A DNA stretch of 33,939 nt from an uncultured Woeseiaceae bacterium (GCA_945788625.1 CALZMQ010000038.1:1-33939); one strand, 5' to 3'. Numbered from the stretch's first letter, positions 24,874 through 33,939 are shown. Notes: a model not told the origin generated them from the letters alone. A program made the numbers and translations.

Positions 24874-26097
24874 ATGGATCTGGGAGTCAGCGACCGCGTA
24901 CGTCCACTGTTGGACGCCGTACACACGTTTATCAACGACCGTGTATTACCCGTCGACGAGGAATTCCTCGAAGAGGTTGCAAACGGGGACCGCTGGGCAC
25001 TCAACGAGCGGCAGGCCGAGATCCTCGATGGACTCAAGGCGGCGGCGCGCGAGCAGGGATTGTGGAATTTCTGGCTCACCGGCAGCGACAGCGGTTACGG
25101 GCTCAATACGGTCGAATACGCCTGCCTTGCCGAGGAAACAGGCCGCGCACACCTCGCGGCAGAAGCCTTCAACTGCAGTGCACCCGACACGGGCAACATG
25201 GAAGTGCTGGAGCGCTACGGAACCGACGCGCAAAAAGAACAATGGCTGAAGCCGTTGCTCGAAGGGGAGATACGCTCGGCGTATGCAATGACGGAGCCGG
25301 GCGTTGCCTCGTCCGATGCCACCAATATCTCGACCTCGGCCGTGCTCGAGAACGGCGAGTGGGTGATTAACGGAGAGAAGACCTACATTTCGGGCGCCGG
25401 CGATTCACGCTGCAAGATCCTCATATGCATGGTGAAAAGCAACCCCGAAAACGACCGACACACCCAGCACTCACAGATACTGGTTCCCATGGACGCGCCG
25501 GGTGTGGAAGTCGTCAGGGGCATGAATGTGTTCGCCTCGGACGACGCGCCGCACGGCCACATGCACATTCGACTGGATAACGTCCGTGTTCCGGAAGCAA
25601 ACATCATCCTGGGGCCCGGCCGCGGTTTCGAGATAGCGCAGGGTCGCCTGGGACCGGGCCGTATCCACCATTGCATGCGCGCCATTGGCATGGCCGAGCG
25701 GGCGTTGCAGCTGATGTGTGAGCGCTCGGTTTCGCGCACTGCCTTCGGCAAGCCGCTCGCAAAACTTGGCGGCAATTACGACAAGATCGCCGCGGCGCGC
25801 ATCAATATCGATATGGCGCGCCTGTTGACGCTGCAGACGGCGCACGTCATCGACACGGAAGGCGTCCAGGAAGCGCAGATCTGGATTTCGAAGATCAAGG
25901 CCATGGTGCCGAATATCGCCATCGACGTCATCGACGACGCCATCCAGATGCACGGCGCAGCCGGCCTGTCCCAGGATTTTCCGCTGGCCGGCATGTACAC
26001 GGCGGCCCGCACGCTGCGGCTCGCTGACGGACCCGACGAGGTTCACCGCATGGTGGTGGCACGCAAGGAACTGCGCCCGTATATCAAGCGAGGCTGA
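24874..26097 (+). CDS. Acyl-CoA dehydrogenase, ACAD10/11-like
   Basis: The 407-residue flavoenzyme has the standard acyl-CoA dehydrogenase layout: all-alpha N-domain, a middle beta-domain with MTEPGVASSDATNI and WVINGEKTYISGAG, and a C-terminal helical domain with QMHGAAGLSQDFPLAGMY. It oxidises an acyl-CoA to the trans-2-enoyl form using FAD. The end, ARTLRLADGPDEVHRMVVAR, differs from the short/medium-chain form, in which a catalytic Glu stands in a Y-E-G-T motif; the L-A-D-G-P-D-E-V-H version is that of ACAD10/ACAD11 relatives. The ATG at 24874 has AGGA six bases upstream, and an upstream frame extension from 24667 is rejected for that reason. Acyl chain preference is unknown. HupE/UreJ follows at nine bases. 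Confidence 0.93.
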   Translation: MDLGVSDRVRPLLDAVHTFINDRVLPVDEEFLEEVANGDRWALNERQAEILDGLKAAAREQGLWNFWLTGSDSGYGLNTVEYACLAEETGRAHLAAEAFNCSAPDTGNMEVLERYGTDAQKEQWLKPLLEGEIRSAYAMTEPGVASSDATNISTSAVLENGEWVINGEKTYISGAGDSRCKILICMVKSNPENDRHTQHSQILVPMDAPGVEVVRGMNVFASDDAPHGHMHIRLDNVRVPEANIILGPGRGFEIAQGRLGPGRIHHCMRAIGMAERALQLMCERSVSRTAFGKPLAKLGGNYDKIAAARINIDMARLLTLQTAHVIDTEGVQEAQIWISKIKAMVPNIAIDVIDDAIQMHGAAGLSQDFPLAGMYTAARTLRLADGPDEVHRMVVARKELRPYIKRG

Positions 26098-26106
26098 TCG
26101 GCAACC

Positions 26107-26898
26107 GTGCGCGGCAGGCTGAAAGCGGCCGTGGGCGTTGCGGCCCTGTTCGTTGCGCTCGCGGCTTACGGGCATCCCGAGGACGAATTCTGTGCGCCCG
26201 GAGAGAGCGGCCTCGATCCGGCGCTTTGTGCGGCGCTTGCGCAACTGGACAGTAGCGACGCCGACGTCAGGCAGGCTGATCTCGAGCCGCTGCTCGACGA
26301 TGCGGGCAACGAACGCGGCTTCATGTCGACGGCCGCCCTTTACATTACAATCGGCGTCGGCCACATCCTGCCGGACGGGGCCGACCATATTCTGTTCGTG
26401 CTTGCGATTTTCCTCGCATCGACGCGATTGCGCGCGCTTGTCATACAGATTTCCGCATTCACCGTCGCGCATACGGCGACGCTGGCGCTTGCTGCGAGCG
26501 GCGTCATCACGCCCTCGCCGTCAGTCGTCGAGCCACTGATCGCATTCACGATCGCCTTCGTTGCCATCGAGAACCTGTTCTTCAAGGACATGACTCGCTG
26601 GCGGCCCGCCGTAGTACTCGGTTTCGGGCTCGTGCACGGCATGGGCTTCGCCGGTTTCTTCGGCGAACTCGGGCTGCCGCCGGGACAATTCTGGAGCGCT
26701 CTGATCGGGTTCAATGTCGGCGTGGAAATCGGTCAGCTCGTGGTAATCGGCACAGCCGCCCTGATCGGGTTCGGCTTGCGCAGCGCACTCGCTGACCCGA
26801 CTGGCGCCACCCGCTACCGGCGCAACGTGGCCCGCCCGGCATCGCTCGTGATCGGCGTCACTGGATTCTGGTGGGCAATCCAGCGCCTTGCCTTTTAA
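26107..26898 (+). CDS. HupE/UreJ-family metal permease-like protein
   Basis: The 263-residue protein has a signal-like N-terminus ending near YGHPEDE, a hydrophilic segment to about residue 65 with two Cys, and seven membrane helices. The signature ITIGVGHILPDGADHILFVLAIFL, then AFTVAHTATLALA and FGLVHGMGFAGFFGELGL, is that of the HupE/UreJ_2 family, proposed to take up nickel or cobalt. The conserved His and Asp residues of GHILPDGADH are probable metal ligands. The start is a GTG at 26107, nine bases after the dehydrogenase stop. No hydrogenase or urease genes are in the window, so the metal link rests on family knowledge only. The stop is five bases from the convergent M3 peptidase stop. 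Confidence 0.85.
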   Translation: MRGRLKAAVGVAALFVALAAYGHPEDEFCAPGESGLDPALCAALAQLDSSDADVRQADLEPLLDDAGNERGFMSTAALYITIGVGHILPDGADHILFVLAIFLASTRLRALVIQISAFTVAHTATLALAASGVITPSPSVVEPLIAFTIAFVAIENLFFKDMTRWRPAVVLGFGLVHGMGFAGFFGELGLPPGQFWSALIGFNVGVEIGQLVVIGTAALIGFGLRSALADPTGATRYRRNVARPASLVIGVTGFWWAIQRLAF

Positions 26899-26903
26899 AG
26901 CGG

Positions 26904-29081
26904 TCAGTTTCCCCCGCCGGCTTCTCCGACGGCGAATCCCCGGCCCTCGAGTAAGGGCTCAATGCTCGGGTCCTGTCCGCGGAAATTGCGATACAGTTCG
27001 TCGGCCTCGCGCAGGCCACCGGCCTGGTACACCCATTTCTTGAGGCGCGCGGCCGTCTCCGGATCGAAGATGTCCTCCGCCTGCTTGAAAGCGGCGAATC
27101 CGTCGGCATCGAGAATTTCCGACCACAGGTAGGCGTAGTAACCGGCGGAATAACCGCCCGCGAAAATGTGGCTGAAATACTGCGAACGATAACGCGGTTC
27201 GATTTCATCGATCAGGCCGTACTCGTTCAGTACTTCCTGCTCGAATGCGCGAGCATCGGTGATAGCGGCCGCTTCTTCACTGCTTAGCATGTGCCAGCGC
27301 AGGTCCAGCAGCGAGGCCGCGATGTATTCCGTGGTGCCGAAACCCTGGTTGAAATTCGACGCTACGCGCATGCGCTCGACCAGATCCTCGGGAATGACAT
27401 CTCCCGACGCGTAGTGCCGCGCATAGATCGCAAGCATCTCGGGCTCTGCCGTCCAGTGCTCCAGGATCTGGGCCGGAAACTCCGTGTAGTCGCGGGGACC
27501 GTCGACTCCCGAGAACATCGGGTAGTCGATCTGCGTCATCAGGCCGTGCAGCCCGTGTCCGAACTCGTGGAACAGGGTCTCGACTTCCGAGAAACGCATC
27601 AGCGTCGGCTCACCCTCTGGCGGTGTCGACAGATTCATATTGTTGGTGACGATTGGACGAATATTGTCATCGCCGATATTCGAGGCGTCGCGATAGGTGC
27701 TCATCCAGGCACCGCCGCGTTTCGAATCGCGCGCGTACATATCGGTCATGAAGAGTCCCAGGTGGCTGCCGTCGGCATCCTTGACGTCATACGAGCTTAC
27801 GACCTCGTTCCAACCCGTCACGTCCACGGGCTCGAAGGTCAGCCCGAATAGCCGATTCGCCATCTCGAACGCGCCGTTACGCACTTTTTCGAGGTCGAAA
27901 TACGGTTTCGTCGCATTCTCGTCGAGGTCGTACCTCGCTTTGCGCACTTTCTCCGCGTAATGCCACCAGTCGTGGCCCGCAATCGTGAATTCGTCGCCGA
28001 CCATCGCCTGCATGTCCGCCAACTCCTCCTTGGCGCGCGCAAGCCCCGGGCGCCAAACGCGCAGCAAAAAGTCTTCCGCGCCCTGCGGTGTTTTCGCCAT
28101 GCGGGTTTCAAGCTGGTAATGCGCGTGCGACTCGTACCCCATCAGTTCGGCACGCTTTGCGCGCAACTCCGCGACCCTGATCGCCAGCGGTCCGTTGTTA
28201 CGGTCGCCCATTGATGCGCGCAACCGGTAACCGTCAAACAGCTTCTTGCGCAGCTCGCGGTTTTCGGACTGCGTCATGAAGGTCTCGTAGGCCGATCGGT
28301 TCAGGCCGATCACCCACGCGCCGGCATCCTCGTCCCAGGTCGACGCCTTGAAATCGTCGCTGAGACCGGCCGTGTCCGCCTCGTCCTTGAGTTCCAGCTT
28401 GAATGCTTTCGTGGCTGCGAGGAGATTCTGGCCGAACTTCGTGGTCAGCTCGGACAACTCCGCGTTCATTTCCTTGACCTGCTCTTTCACTGCCGGTTCG
28501 AGCGCCGCGCCGGCGCGCACGAAAGAGCGGTGCCGCAATTCGAGCAGGCGCGCATCCTGTTCGTCGAGCCCGAGGTTGTCGCGCTGTTCGTACAGGGCGC
28601 GAATGCGTGCGAACAGCTCATCGTTGAGCGTAATCGCATCGAATTCCCGGGTCAGCATCGGGTAGATTTGCGTTTCCAGCTCGCGCAGTTCGTCATCGAG
28701 TTCAGTGCTCGTAATATTGCCGAAGGTGTTGGCCACGCTATCCAGCGTTTCCCCTGCCGTTTCCAGTGCGACTATCGTGTTCTCGAAGGTGGGTGCATCC
28801 GGATTTCCGGCAATGGCATCGATTTCGGCGCGCAGCTCGAGGATGCCTTTCTTGATGGCCGGCATGTAATGCGCGTTTTCAATGTCGGCAAACGGGGGCA
28901 CACCGTAAGGCGTGTCCCATTCCTCGAGGAACGGGTTGCCCGCAAGTTCGGCCTCGGTCACCGATATTTCGTCGCTCGCCGCATCCGCGTCGGCCGCGGA
29001 CTTGTCCCCGCGATCCGCGCCGCCGCATGCGCTCAACAACAGCGCGCCAAGGCACAAAGCAAACAAACTACTGAATTTCAT
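26904..29081 (-). CDS. M3-family metallopeptidase lipoprotein, peptidyl-dipeptidase Dcp-like
   Basis: The 725-residue protein starts with a lipoprotein signal (MKFSSLFALCLGALLLSACGG; modified Cys in LSAC), followed by an Asp/Ala-rich linker. The zinc site is HEFGH at 505-509 with the third ligand Glu534 in DYTE, 29 residues after the first His as in E. coli Dcp (His469, His473, Glu498). The late block FSHIFAGGYSAGYYAYLWSEILD is the substrate-binding region of M3 peptidases. These enzymes cleave oligopeptides, often releasing C-terminal dipeptides. An upstream start at 29144 would hide the signal peptide; the ATG at 29081 with AAGGA nine bases upstream is preferred. Dcp is usually cytoplasmic or periplasmic; here it would be membrane-anchored. 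Confidence 0.93.
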   Translation of the reverse strand: MKFSSLFALCLGALLLSACGGADRGDKSAADADAASDEISVTEAELAGNPFLEEWDTPYGVPPFADIENAHYMPAIKKGILELRAEIDAIAGNPDAPTFENTIVALETAGETLDSVANTFGNITSTELDDELRELETQIYPMLTREFDAITLNDELFARIRALYEQRDNLGLDEQDARLLELRHRSFVRAGAALEPAVKEQVKEMNAELSELTTKFGQNLLAATKAFKLELKDEADTAGLSDDFKASTWDEDAGAWVIGLNRSAYETFMTQSENRELRKKLFDGYRLRASMGDRNNGPLAIRVAELRAKRAELMGYESHAHYQLETRMAKTPQGAEDFLLRVWRPGLARAKEELADMQAMVGDEFTIAGHDWWHYAEKVRKARYDLDENATKPYFDLEKVRNGAFEMANRLFGLTFEPVDVTGWNEVVSSYDVKDADGSHLGLFMTDMYARDSKRGGAWMSTYRDASNIGDDNIRPIVTNNMNLSTPPEGEPTLMRFSEVETLFHEFGHGLHGLMTQIDYPMFSGVDGPRDYTEFPAQILEHWTAEPEMLAIYARHYASGDVIPEDLVERMRVASNFNQGFGTTEYIAASLLDLRWHMLSSEEAAAITDARAFEQEVLNEYGLIDEIEPRYRSQYFSHIFAGGYSAGYYAYLWSEILDADGFAAFKQAEDIFDPETAARLKKWVYQAGGLREADELYRNFRGQDPSIEPLLEGRGFAVGEAGGGN

Positions 29082-29312
29082 GGCGTATGGTCCTTGTAGA
29101 TCGTCATTCATGGCCGCTGGCGCCGATGGCCATGGCCGGTGCAAAGCAGATTATTGTACCGCGTCTCGATACGCGAAACCCACCCGCAGGCGCTTCTCGG
29201 TATCCGCGTATGTATCTGCCGTTGGATTGCGGTATAACGGGCACACAACAAAACACGTCACGAGCGAACACCGGCTGCCGTCCGGCCGGCCCTCAAGCTG
29301 CGGGAATTTGAA

Positions 29313-30293
29313 ATGCCTCAGGAATCAGCCCAACCGATCAACCCGGTAACGGAGGACTTCACAGGCAGCGCGCCGTCCCGCACCGCGAAAAGACTCTTTC
29401 ATGCCACGCGCCCGAAGTTCTTCCCGGCATCCGTGCTGCCCGTAATCGCCGGTTCGGCCTGGGGAGCGTGGGTAGCCGGCCAGTTCGACTTTTACGTCTT
29501 CTCGCTCGCACTGCTTGCAACCGTTTGTGTGCATGCTGCGAGTAACGTCCTGAACGATGTCGGCGACGAGATGATCGGTACGGACCGGCAGAACGAAAGC
29601 CGCATCTACCCTTATACGGGCGGCTCCCGTTTTATCCAGATGGGGATACTCACGCAATCGCGAATGGCGCGTCTCGGCGTCGGGCTGTTGTTGGTCGCCG
29701 CGTTGGCCGGGCTCGCGCTGTTCATCGAAAAAGGTCCCGTCGTCCTGCTGTTCGGCCTGGCAGGCATCGCGCTCGGCGTGCTGTACTCCCTCGGGCCGGT
29801 CAAACTGAGTTCTGTGGGCCTGGGCGAAACCTCGGTCGCCGCGGCTTTCGGTGTGTTGCCCGTGACCGGCGCCGCCTGGTTACAGGGCGCCACGATCGAC
29901 ACCGCCCTGGTTCTTTACTCATTACCCGTGAGCGCGTGGGTGGCCGCGATTCTCCTGATCAACGAAGTGCCCGATATCGAGGCGGACGGCGCCTGTGGCA
30001 AGAACACGCTGCCTGTCCGGCTCGGCTTGAACGGCACCTCGGTACTGTACTTCGCAATCCACGTCGCGGCGGCCGCTGTCGTCTGCCTGCTCGCCGTGCA
30101 AGGAGAATTGCCGTTGCTCGCGCCACTCGCGCCTCTGGCCCTGCTGGTATTGGCATGGCGCGCAACGAACGCGATCAAGACCGGTATTGCAGACCGAAAA
30201 TCCATGACGCAAGCAATCGAAGCCACGCTGGCCATCCACACGCTTGGATGCCTGTGGCTGACTGGTTGCGCCCTATTTACCCTGTGGTGGTAA
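29313..30293 (+). CDS. UbiA-family prenyltransferase, MenA-like
   Basis: The 326-residue membrane protein has eight or nine helices and both aspartate motifs that bind Mg2+-prenyl diphosphate: NDVGDEMIGTD at 81-91 and NEVPDIEAD at 217-225, followed by GKNTLPVRLG. The second motif and its tail are closest to MenA, which prenylates 1,4-dihydroxy-2-naphthoate in menaquinone synthesis. Other UbiA members (heme O synthase, UbiA itself) have different second motifs. The gene ends 16 bases before nqrA and may be cotranscribed with the sodium pump. The product could therefore be the quinone prenylation step, but no other men or ubi gene is visible, so the aromatic acceptor is not fixed. ATG at 29313. 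Confidence 0.82.
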   Translation: MPQESAQPINPVTEDFTGSAPSRTAKRLFHATRPKFFPASVLPVIAGSAWGAWVAGQFDFYVFSLALLATVCVHAASNVLNDVGDEMIGTDRQNESRIYPYTGGSRFIQMGILTQSRMARLGVGLLLVAALAGLALFIEKGPVVLLFGLAGIALGVLYSLGPVKLSSVGLGETSVAAAFGVLPVTGAAWLQGATIDTALVLYSLPVSAWVAAILLINEVPDIEADGACGKNTLPVRLGLNGTSVLYFAIHVAAAAVVCLLAVQGELPLLAPLAPLALLVLAWRATNAIKTGIADRKSMTQAIEATLAIHTLGCLWLTGCALFTLWW

Positions 30294-30309
30294 CCAGCAG
30301 TAGATCCAG

Positions 30310-31653
30310 ATGCAATTCAAAATCAAGAAGGGACTCGATATCCCGATGGGCGGCGCGCCCGAGCAAGTAATCTCCGATGCGCCCAGCGCCGCAACGGTCG
30401 CCGTTTTCGGTCGTGACATACATGAGCTGAAGCCCGGCATGCACGTGCGCCAGGGCGATCGCGTCAAACTCGGCCAGCCGTTGTTCTTCGACAAGCAGAA
30501 CCCGGGCGTGCACTTCACGTCGCCGGGTAGCGGCGTCGTGAAAACGGTCAACCGCGGCGAGCGGCGGGTGCTGCTGTCGGTAGTCGTGGAACTCGACGGC
30601 GACGATGCCGAGGAGTTCGACACGTTTTCAACTGAACGACTCTACAGCCTCGAAGCGGGCGCTGTACGCGATAATCTGCAGGCGAGCGGGCTGTGGACGG
30701 CGTTTCGCACACGCCCGTACAGCAAGATACCGGCCGTCGATACATCGCCCAAGGCGCTGTTCGTCACTGCGATCGACACTAATCCGCTTGCAGCCGACCC
30801 GGCCGTCATCATCGGCACAAAGAAAGACGCCTTTGCGCAGGGCCTGGAAATCGTCTCCAAGCTGACCGACGGTCCCGTCTACCTGTGCACGGCCGTCGAT
30901 TCCGGCATCGACTGCCCGAATGTTGAACCGTTCCGCCACGCCGAATTCTCGGGGCCGCATCCCGCCGGACTGGTCGGCACGCACATCCACCTGCTCGAAC
31001 CCGTCAGCGAAAACAAGGTCGTCTGGCACATCGGCTACCAGGACGTCATCGCCGTCGGCGAACTCTTCGCTACGGGCCGCCTGCCCGTCGAACGTGTGGT
31101 TGCACTCGGCGGCCCCATGATTCGGCATCCACGCCTTGTCAGGACCCGGCTCGGCGCGAACACACACGACCTCGTCCAGGGCGAACTCCTCCCTGGCGAC
31201 GTGCGTGTCGTGTCGGGATCAGTGCTGAACGGTCGCCGCTCGGTCGATTGGGCCGCGTACCTCGGTCGCTATGACCAGCAGATCACGGTGCTGCAGGAAG
31301 GCACCCCGCGTGAGTTCCTGTCGTTCATGCGCCCGGGCGTCGGCAAATTTTCGGCGGCCCGCGCGTTCGCCGGAAAGCTGTTCGGCAAAGGGTATCGCTT
31401 CACGACCTCACAGAACGGCAGCCCGCGCGCCATGGTCTCGATCGGCAGTTTCGAGCAGGTCATGCCGCTCGACATTCTGCCGACCCCGCTGCTGAAAGCA
31501 CTGCTCGTCCAGGACACGGACGGCGCCCGCGAACTGGGGTGTCTCGAACTCGACGAGGAAGACCTCGCACTCTGTTCCTTCGTCTGCAACGGCAAGTACA
31601 ACTATGGACCGCACTTGCGCAGCAATCTGCACGAGATCGAGGTGAACGGCTGA
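30310..31653 (+). CDS. nqrA: Na+-translocating NADH:quinone reductase subunit A
   Basis: NqrA is the peripheral cytosolic subunit of the six-subunit Na+-NQR, which passes electrons from NADH to ubiquinone and exports Na+. The 447-residue protein opens with [17 protein letters not shown], the usual N-terminus, has [21 protein letters not shown], a typical barrel-sandwich region, at about 75-95, and ends in a region with Glu/Asp and Cys residues ([20 protein letters not shown]). No ribosome site is clear upstream of 30310, so translation may depend on the preceding prenyltransferase gene, 16 bases away. The TGA overlaps the nqrB ATG by one base (TGATG). Confidence 0.96.
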   Translation: MQFKIKKGLDIPMGGAPEQVISDAPSAATVAVFGRDIHELKPGMHVRQGDRVKLGQPLFFDKQNPGVHFTSPGSGVVKTVNRGERRVLLSVVVELDGDDAEEFDTFSTERLYSLEAGAVRDNLQASGLWTAFRTRPYSKIPAVDTSPKALFVTAIDTNPLAADPAVIIGTKKDAFAQGLEIVSKLTDGPVYLCTAVDSGIDCPNVEPFRHAEFSGPHPAGLVGTHIHLLEPVSENKVVWHIGYQDVIAVGELFATGRLPVERVVALGGPMIRHPRLVRTRLGANTHDLVQGELLPGDVRVVSGSVLNGRRSVDWAAYLGRYDQQITVLQEGTPREFLSFMRPGVGKFSAARAFAGKLFGKGYRFTTSQNGSPRAMVSIGSFEQVMPLDILPTPLLKALLVQDTDGARELGCLELDEEDLALCSFVCNGKYNYGPHLRSNLHEIEVNG

Positions 31654-32861
31654 TGAAAGCGATACGCTCGTTCCTCGACAGACTCGAACCCCTGTTCACG
31701 AAGGGGGGTCGCTTCGAACAACTGCATGCACTGTTCGAGGCCGTCGACACATTCTTCTATTCGCCCGGGGATCTCGCTCGCGGTGCGCCGCACGTTCGCG
31801 ACGCCCTCGACCTGAAGCGCGTGATGATCATCGTCGTGTTCGCATCGTCGCCGGCGGCGATTTACGGTATGTGGAACACCGGCTTCCAGGCCAACACGGC
31901 GCTTGTGAGCCTCGGCCTCGCGGGTATCGAGGGTTGGCGCGGTGCACTGCTACCACTGCTGGGCGCCGGTTACGACCCGGCAAGCATTTACGACTGCTTC
32001 ATGCACGGTCTGCTCTACTTCCTGCCGATTTACGTGGTTACTATGGTCGTCGGCCTGTTCTGGGAAGTTCTGTTCGCGGGCGTCCGCAACCATGAAGTCA
32101 ACGAAGGCTTCTTTGTAACCGGCTGGCTGTTCGCACTGATCCTGCCGGCGACGATTCCGTTGTGGCAGGTTGCGGTCGGCATCACTTTCGGCGTCATCCT
32201 CGGCAAGGAAGTCTTCGGTGGCACCGGCAAGAATTTCCTAAACCCGGCACTCGTCGCCCGCGCCTTCCTGTATTTCGCGTACCCGGCGCAGATTTCGGGC
32301 GATGCCGTGTGGACCGCGGCGGATGGCTTTAGCGGCGCAACCGCACTCGGCGTGTCGGCCATCGAAGGCATGACCGGCATTGGTGCCATGGGTCTGACCT
32401 GGACGCAGGCGTTCCTCGGCCAGATGCAGGGATCGCTCGGCGAAACATCGACACTGGCCTGCCTGCTCGGTGGCGCGTTCCTCGTGTACACGCGCATCGC
32501 CTCGTGGCGCATCATCGTTGCCGTGTTCGCGGGACTCATTATCCCGACGCTGCTGTTCCACAATCCCGACAGCAGCAACCCGATGATGTCCATGCCGTGG
32601 CACTGGCACATCGTGCTCGGCGGATTCGCGTTCGGCGCCGTCTTCATGGCGACCGACCCGGTCAGCGCCGCACAGACGAACGCCGGCAAGTGGGCGTTTG
32701 GCCTGCTGATCGGCTTCATGACCTGGCTGATCCGTGTCATCAACCCGGCGTTCCCGGAAGGCATCATGCTTGCGATCCTGTTCGCAAACGTGTTTGCCCC
32801 GGTCATCGATCATTTCGTCATCGGCGCCAACGTCCGGCGGAGGTTGAAACGCAATGCCTGA
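31653..32861 (+). CDS. nqrB: Na+-NQR subunit B
   Basis: The 402-residue membrane subunit carries a covalent FMN on Thr230, in DGFSGAT, equivalent to Thr236 of the Vibrio cholerae protein, and binds riboflavin and quinone. It has about ten helices, with [20 protein letters not shown] and a C-terminal [15 protein letters not shown] region. The start at 31653 overlaps the nqrA stop by one base; a longer frame from 31539 overlaps nqrA and is not used. The nqrC start lies inside its last eight bases, so the three genes are translated in series. Flavinylation needs ApbE, which is not visible in the window and may lie downstream. Confidence 0.97.
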   Translation: MKAIRSFLDRLEPLFTKGGRFEQLHALFEAVDTFFYSPGDLARGAPHVRDALDLKRVMIIVVFASSPAAIYGMWNTGFQANTALVSLGLAGIEGWRGALLPLLGAGYDPASIYDCFMHGLLYFLPIYVVTMVVGLFWEVLFAGVRNHEVNEGFFVTGWLFALILPATIPLWQVAVGITFGVILGKEVFGGTGKNFLNPALVARAFLYFAYPAQISGDAVWTAADGFSGATALGVSAIEGMTGIGAMGLTWTQAFLGQMQGSLGETSTLACLLGGAFLVYTRIASWRIIVAVFAGLIIPTLLFHNPDSSNPMMSMPWHWHIVLGGFAFGAVFMATDPVSAAQTNAGKWAFGLLIGFMTWLIRVINPAFPEGIMLAILFANVFAPVIDHFVIGANVRRRLKRNA

Positions 32862-33639
32862 CAAAAAGGAATTCGATCGCGACAGCATTTCCAATACGCT
32901 GATCGTCGCCATCGGCTTGAGCCTGGTCTGTTCCGTCATCGTGTCGAGCGCGGCGATCATACTCAAACCGGTGCAGCAGAAGAACGAAGAGCTGTTTCGC
33001 CAGCAAATCATCCTCGACGTGGCCGGCCTCATGGAACCGGATGCCGATGTCAACGCCCTGTTCGAGTCCATCGAGCCACGCATGGTCGATCTCGAAGCCG
33101 GCGATTACACGGATGCTCATGATCCCGCCACGTTCGACGCGCTCGTCGCGGCCGGCGATCCGGCGCTCGGAATCGCCATTCCGGACGAACTCGACATCGC
33201 CGGCATACGCCGGCGCGCGAAATACGCGCCCGTATACCTCGTGCAAAAGGACGGTGACGTCGAGCAGATCATCCTGCCCGTCTATGGCAAAGGACTCTGG
33301 TCGACGATGCTCGGCTACCTTGCGATCGCACCGGACGGCAATACGGTCAGGGGATTGCGATTCTACGCGCATGCCGAAACCCCTGGCCTCGGCGACCAGA
33401 TCGACAAGGAACCGTGGCGAGCCCAGTGGGTGGGCAAACTCGTCTACAACGACGGCGACGAGCCGCAAATACGCGTCATCAAAGGCGCAGTGCCCGCGGG
33501 CGGGCGCGACGCCGAGCACATGATCGACGGCCTGTCCGGCGCCACGCTGACGGGCAACGGCGTTACCTATCTCGTGCAGTACTGGACAGGACCGCACGGT
33601 TTCGGCCCCTACCTGAAAAACTTCCGTGAGGCGAGCTAG
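32854..33639 (+). CDS. nqrC: Na+-NQR subunit C
   Basis: The 261-residue subunit has one N-terminal membrane helix ([20 protein letters not shown]) and a periplasmic FMN-binding domain. The covalent FMN is on Thr231 in [13 protein letters not shown], matching the flavinylation motif of NqrC and RnfG proteins. [16 protein letters not shown] and [12 protein letters not shown] are the other conserved blocks. The start overlaps nqrB by eight bases and the stop directly precedes the nqrD ATG. NqrC relays electrons from the FeS centre in NqrD/E to the NqrB flavin. No irregularity is seen. Confidence 0.97.
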   Translation: MPDKKEFDRDSISNTLIVAIGLSLVCSVIVSSAAIILKPVQQKNEELFRQQIILDVAGLMEPDADVNALFESIEPRMVDLEAGDYTDAHDPATFDALVAAGDPALGIAIPDELDIAGIRRRAKYAPVYLVQKDGDVEQIILPVYGKGLWSTMLGYLAIAPDGNTVRGLRFYAHAETPGLGDQIDKEPWRAQWVGKLVYNDGDEPQIRVIKGAVPAGGRDAEHMIDGLSGATLTGNGVTYLVQYWTGPHGFGPYLKNFREAS

Positions 33640-33939
33640 ATGAGTGAAGCACGAAGAGTCCTGATCGACCCTCTCGTCGACAACAACCCCGTCACGTTGC
33701 AAATGCTCGGCATCTGCTCGGCGCTCGCGGTGACGACATCGCTGTTGCCCGCATTGCTGATGTGCGTTGCGCTGACCAGCGTTGCCGCCGTGGCGGGCGC
33801 CGCGATCAGCGCGTTGCGGCACCGCATTCCGAACAACATCCGCATCATCGTCCACATGACGATCATTGCGTCGCTGGTGATCCTCGTCGACCAGCTCCTG
33901 AAGGCCTATGCCTTCGAGACGAGCAAGCAATTGTCGGTC
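33640..33939 (+). CDS. nqrD: Na+-NQR subunit D, 3' end cut by window edge
   Basis: The first 100 codons are visible, starting with an ATG immediately after the nqrC stop (TAGATG). The protein starts [20 protein letters not shown] and then enters a hydrophobic helix; Cys26 in [10 protein letters not shown] is the likely equivalent of Cys29 of V. cholerae NqrD, one of the ligands of the intramembrane 2Fe-2S centre shared with NqrE. It continues through [21 protein letters not shown], typical for the NqrD/RnfE family. The full protein would be about 210 residues. nqrE and nqrF are expected just beyond the window. Confidence 0.95.
   Translation, partial: MSEARRVLIDPLVDNNPVTLQMLGICSALAVTTSLLPALLMCVALTSVAAVAGAAISALRHRIPNNIRIIVHMTIIASLVILVDQLLKAYAFETSKQLSV

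Noticed and set aside
29233..29238. TATAAC as a -10 box before the prenyltransferase gene
   Set aside because: No matching -35 is found at a normal distance; the 231 bases before 29313 show nothing else definite.
32818..33930. A 370-codon minus-strand frame at the right edge
   Set aside because: It is antisense to nqrC and nqrD, whose motifs and junctions are unmistakable.
1..33939. CRISPR arrays, tRNA or rRNA genes, insertion sequences, integrase or phage genes
   Set aside because: None seen on reading both strands; the collagen/S74 gene has no phage neighbours.

Overview
The window looks like chromosomal DNA of a GC-rich, probably marine Gammaproteobacterium. The pointers are three sodium-linked systems (OadGAB, NhaA, Na+-NQR), a CreD homologue, and several exported lipoprotein peptidases. 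The exact genus cannot be read from the sequence. Coding density is very high: no stretch longer than 300 bases lacks a gene. I see no rRNA, tRNA, CRISPR array or insertion sequence. Two genes are cut by the window edges: an HNH endonuclease gene on the left and nqrD on the right.

Layout. (1) 1-992, plus strand: the 3' part of a DUF222/HNH endonuclease gene. (2) 940-10965, minus strand: one continuous run, in transcription order S9-family peptidase, oadG, oadA, oadB, a TMTC-like GT-C membrane glycosyltransferase with TPRs, a DPM1-like polyprenyl-phosphate glycosyltransferase, a WecB-like UDP-GlcNAc 2-epimerase and a flippase-like UPF0104 membrane protein. Junctions from oadB onward overlap by 4 bases or lie 1-14 bases apart, so a sodium-pumping decarboxylase and a glycan-assembly set appear to share a transcript. 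Upstream lies a decayed fragment of an MFS (GPH-type) transporter. (3) 11498-13975, plus strand: an FAD monooxygenase and NhaA, ending in two stem-loops facing a convergent gene. (4) 14055-15839, minus: a small membrane protein, an isoprenylcysteine-methyltransferase-like protein and a NicO-like metal permease with a His-rich loop. (5) 16092-16910, plus: a secreted alpha/beta hydrolase. (6) 16886-24760, minus: creD, a small unlisted membrane ORF, a six-TM unknown, an NnrU/MddA-like methyltransferase, a secreted SH3-collagen-S74 protein, a beta-lactamase-fold serine hydrolase and an LTA4-hydrolase-like M1 aminopeptidase lipoprotein. (7) 24874-26898, plus: an acyl-CoA dehydrogenase and HupE/UreJ. 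(8) 26904-29081, minus: an M3 peptidase lipoprotein. (9) 29313 to the right edge, plus: a MenA-like UbiA prenyltransferase followed 16 bases later by nqrABCD.

How it fits together. OadGAB and Na+-NQR would export sodium while decarboxylating oxaloacetate and oxidising NADH; NhaA exchanges Na+ for H+. The exported peptidases (S9, M1, M3) suggest peptide use in the periplasm. The strongest candidates for something little described are the glycan-assembly genes translationally coupled to oadB, and the SH3-collagen-S74 surface protein, whose parts are typical of phage tail fibres but which sits here among ordinary chromosomal genes.
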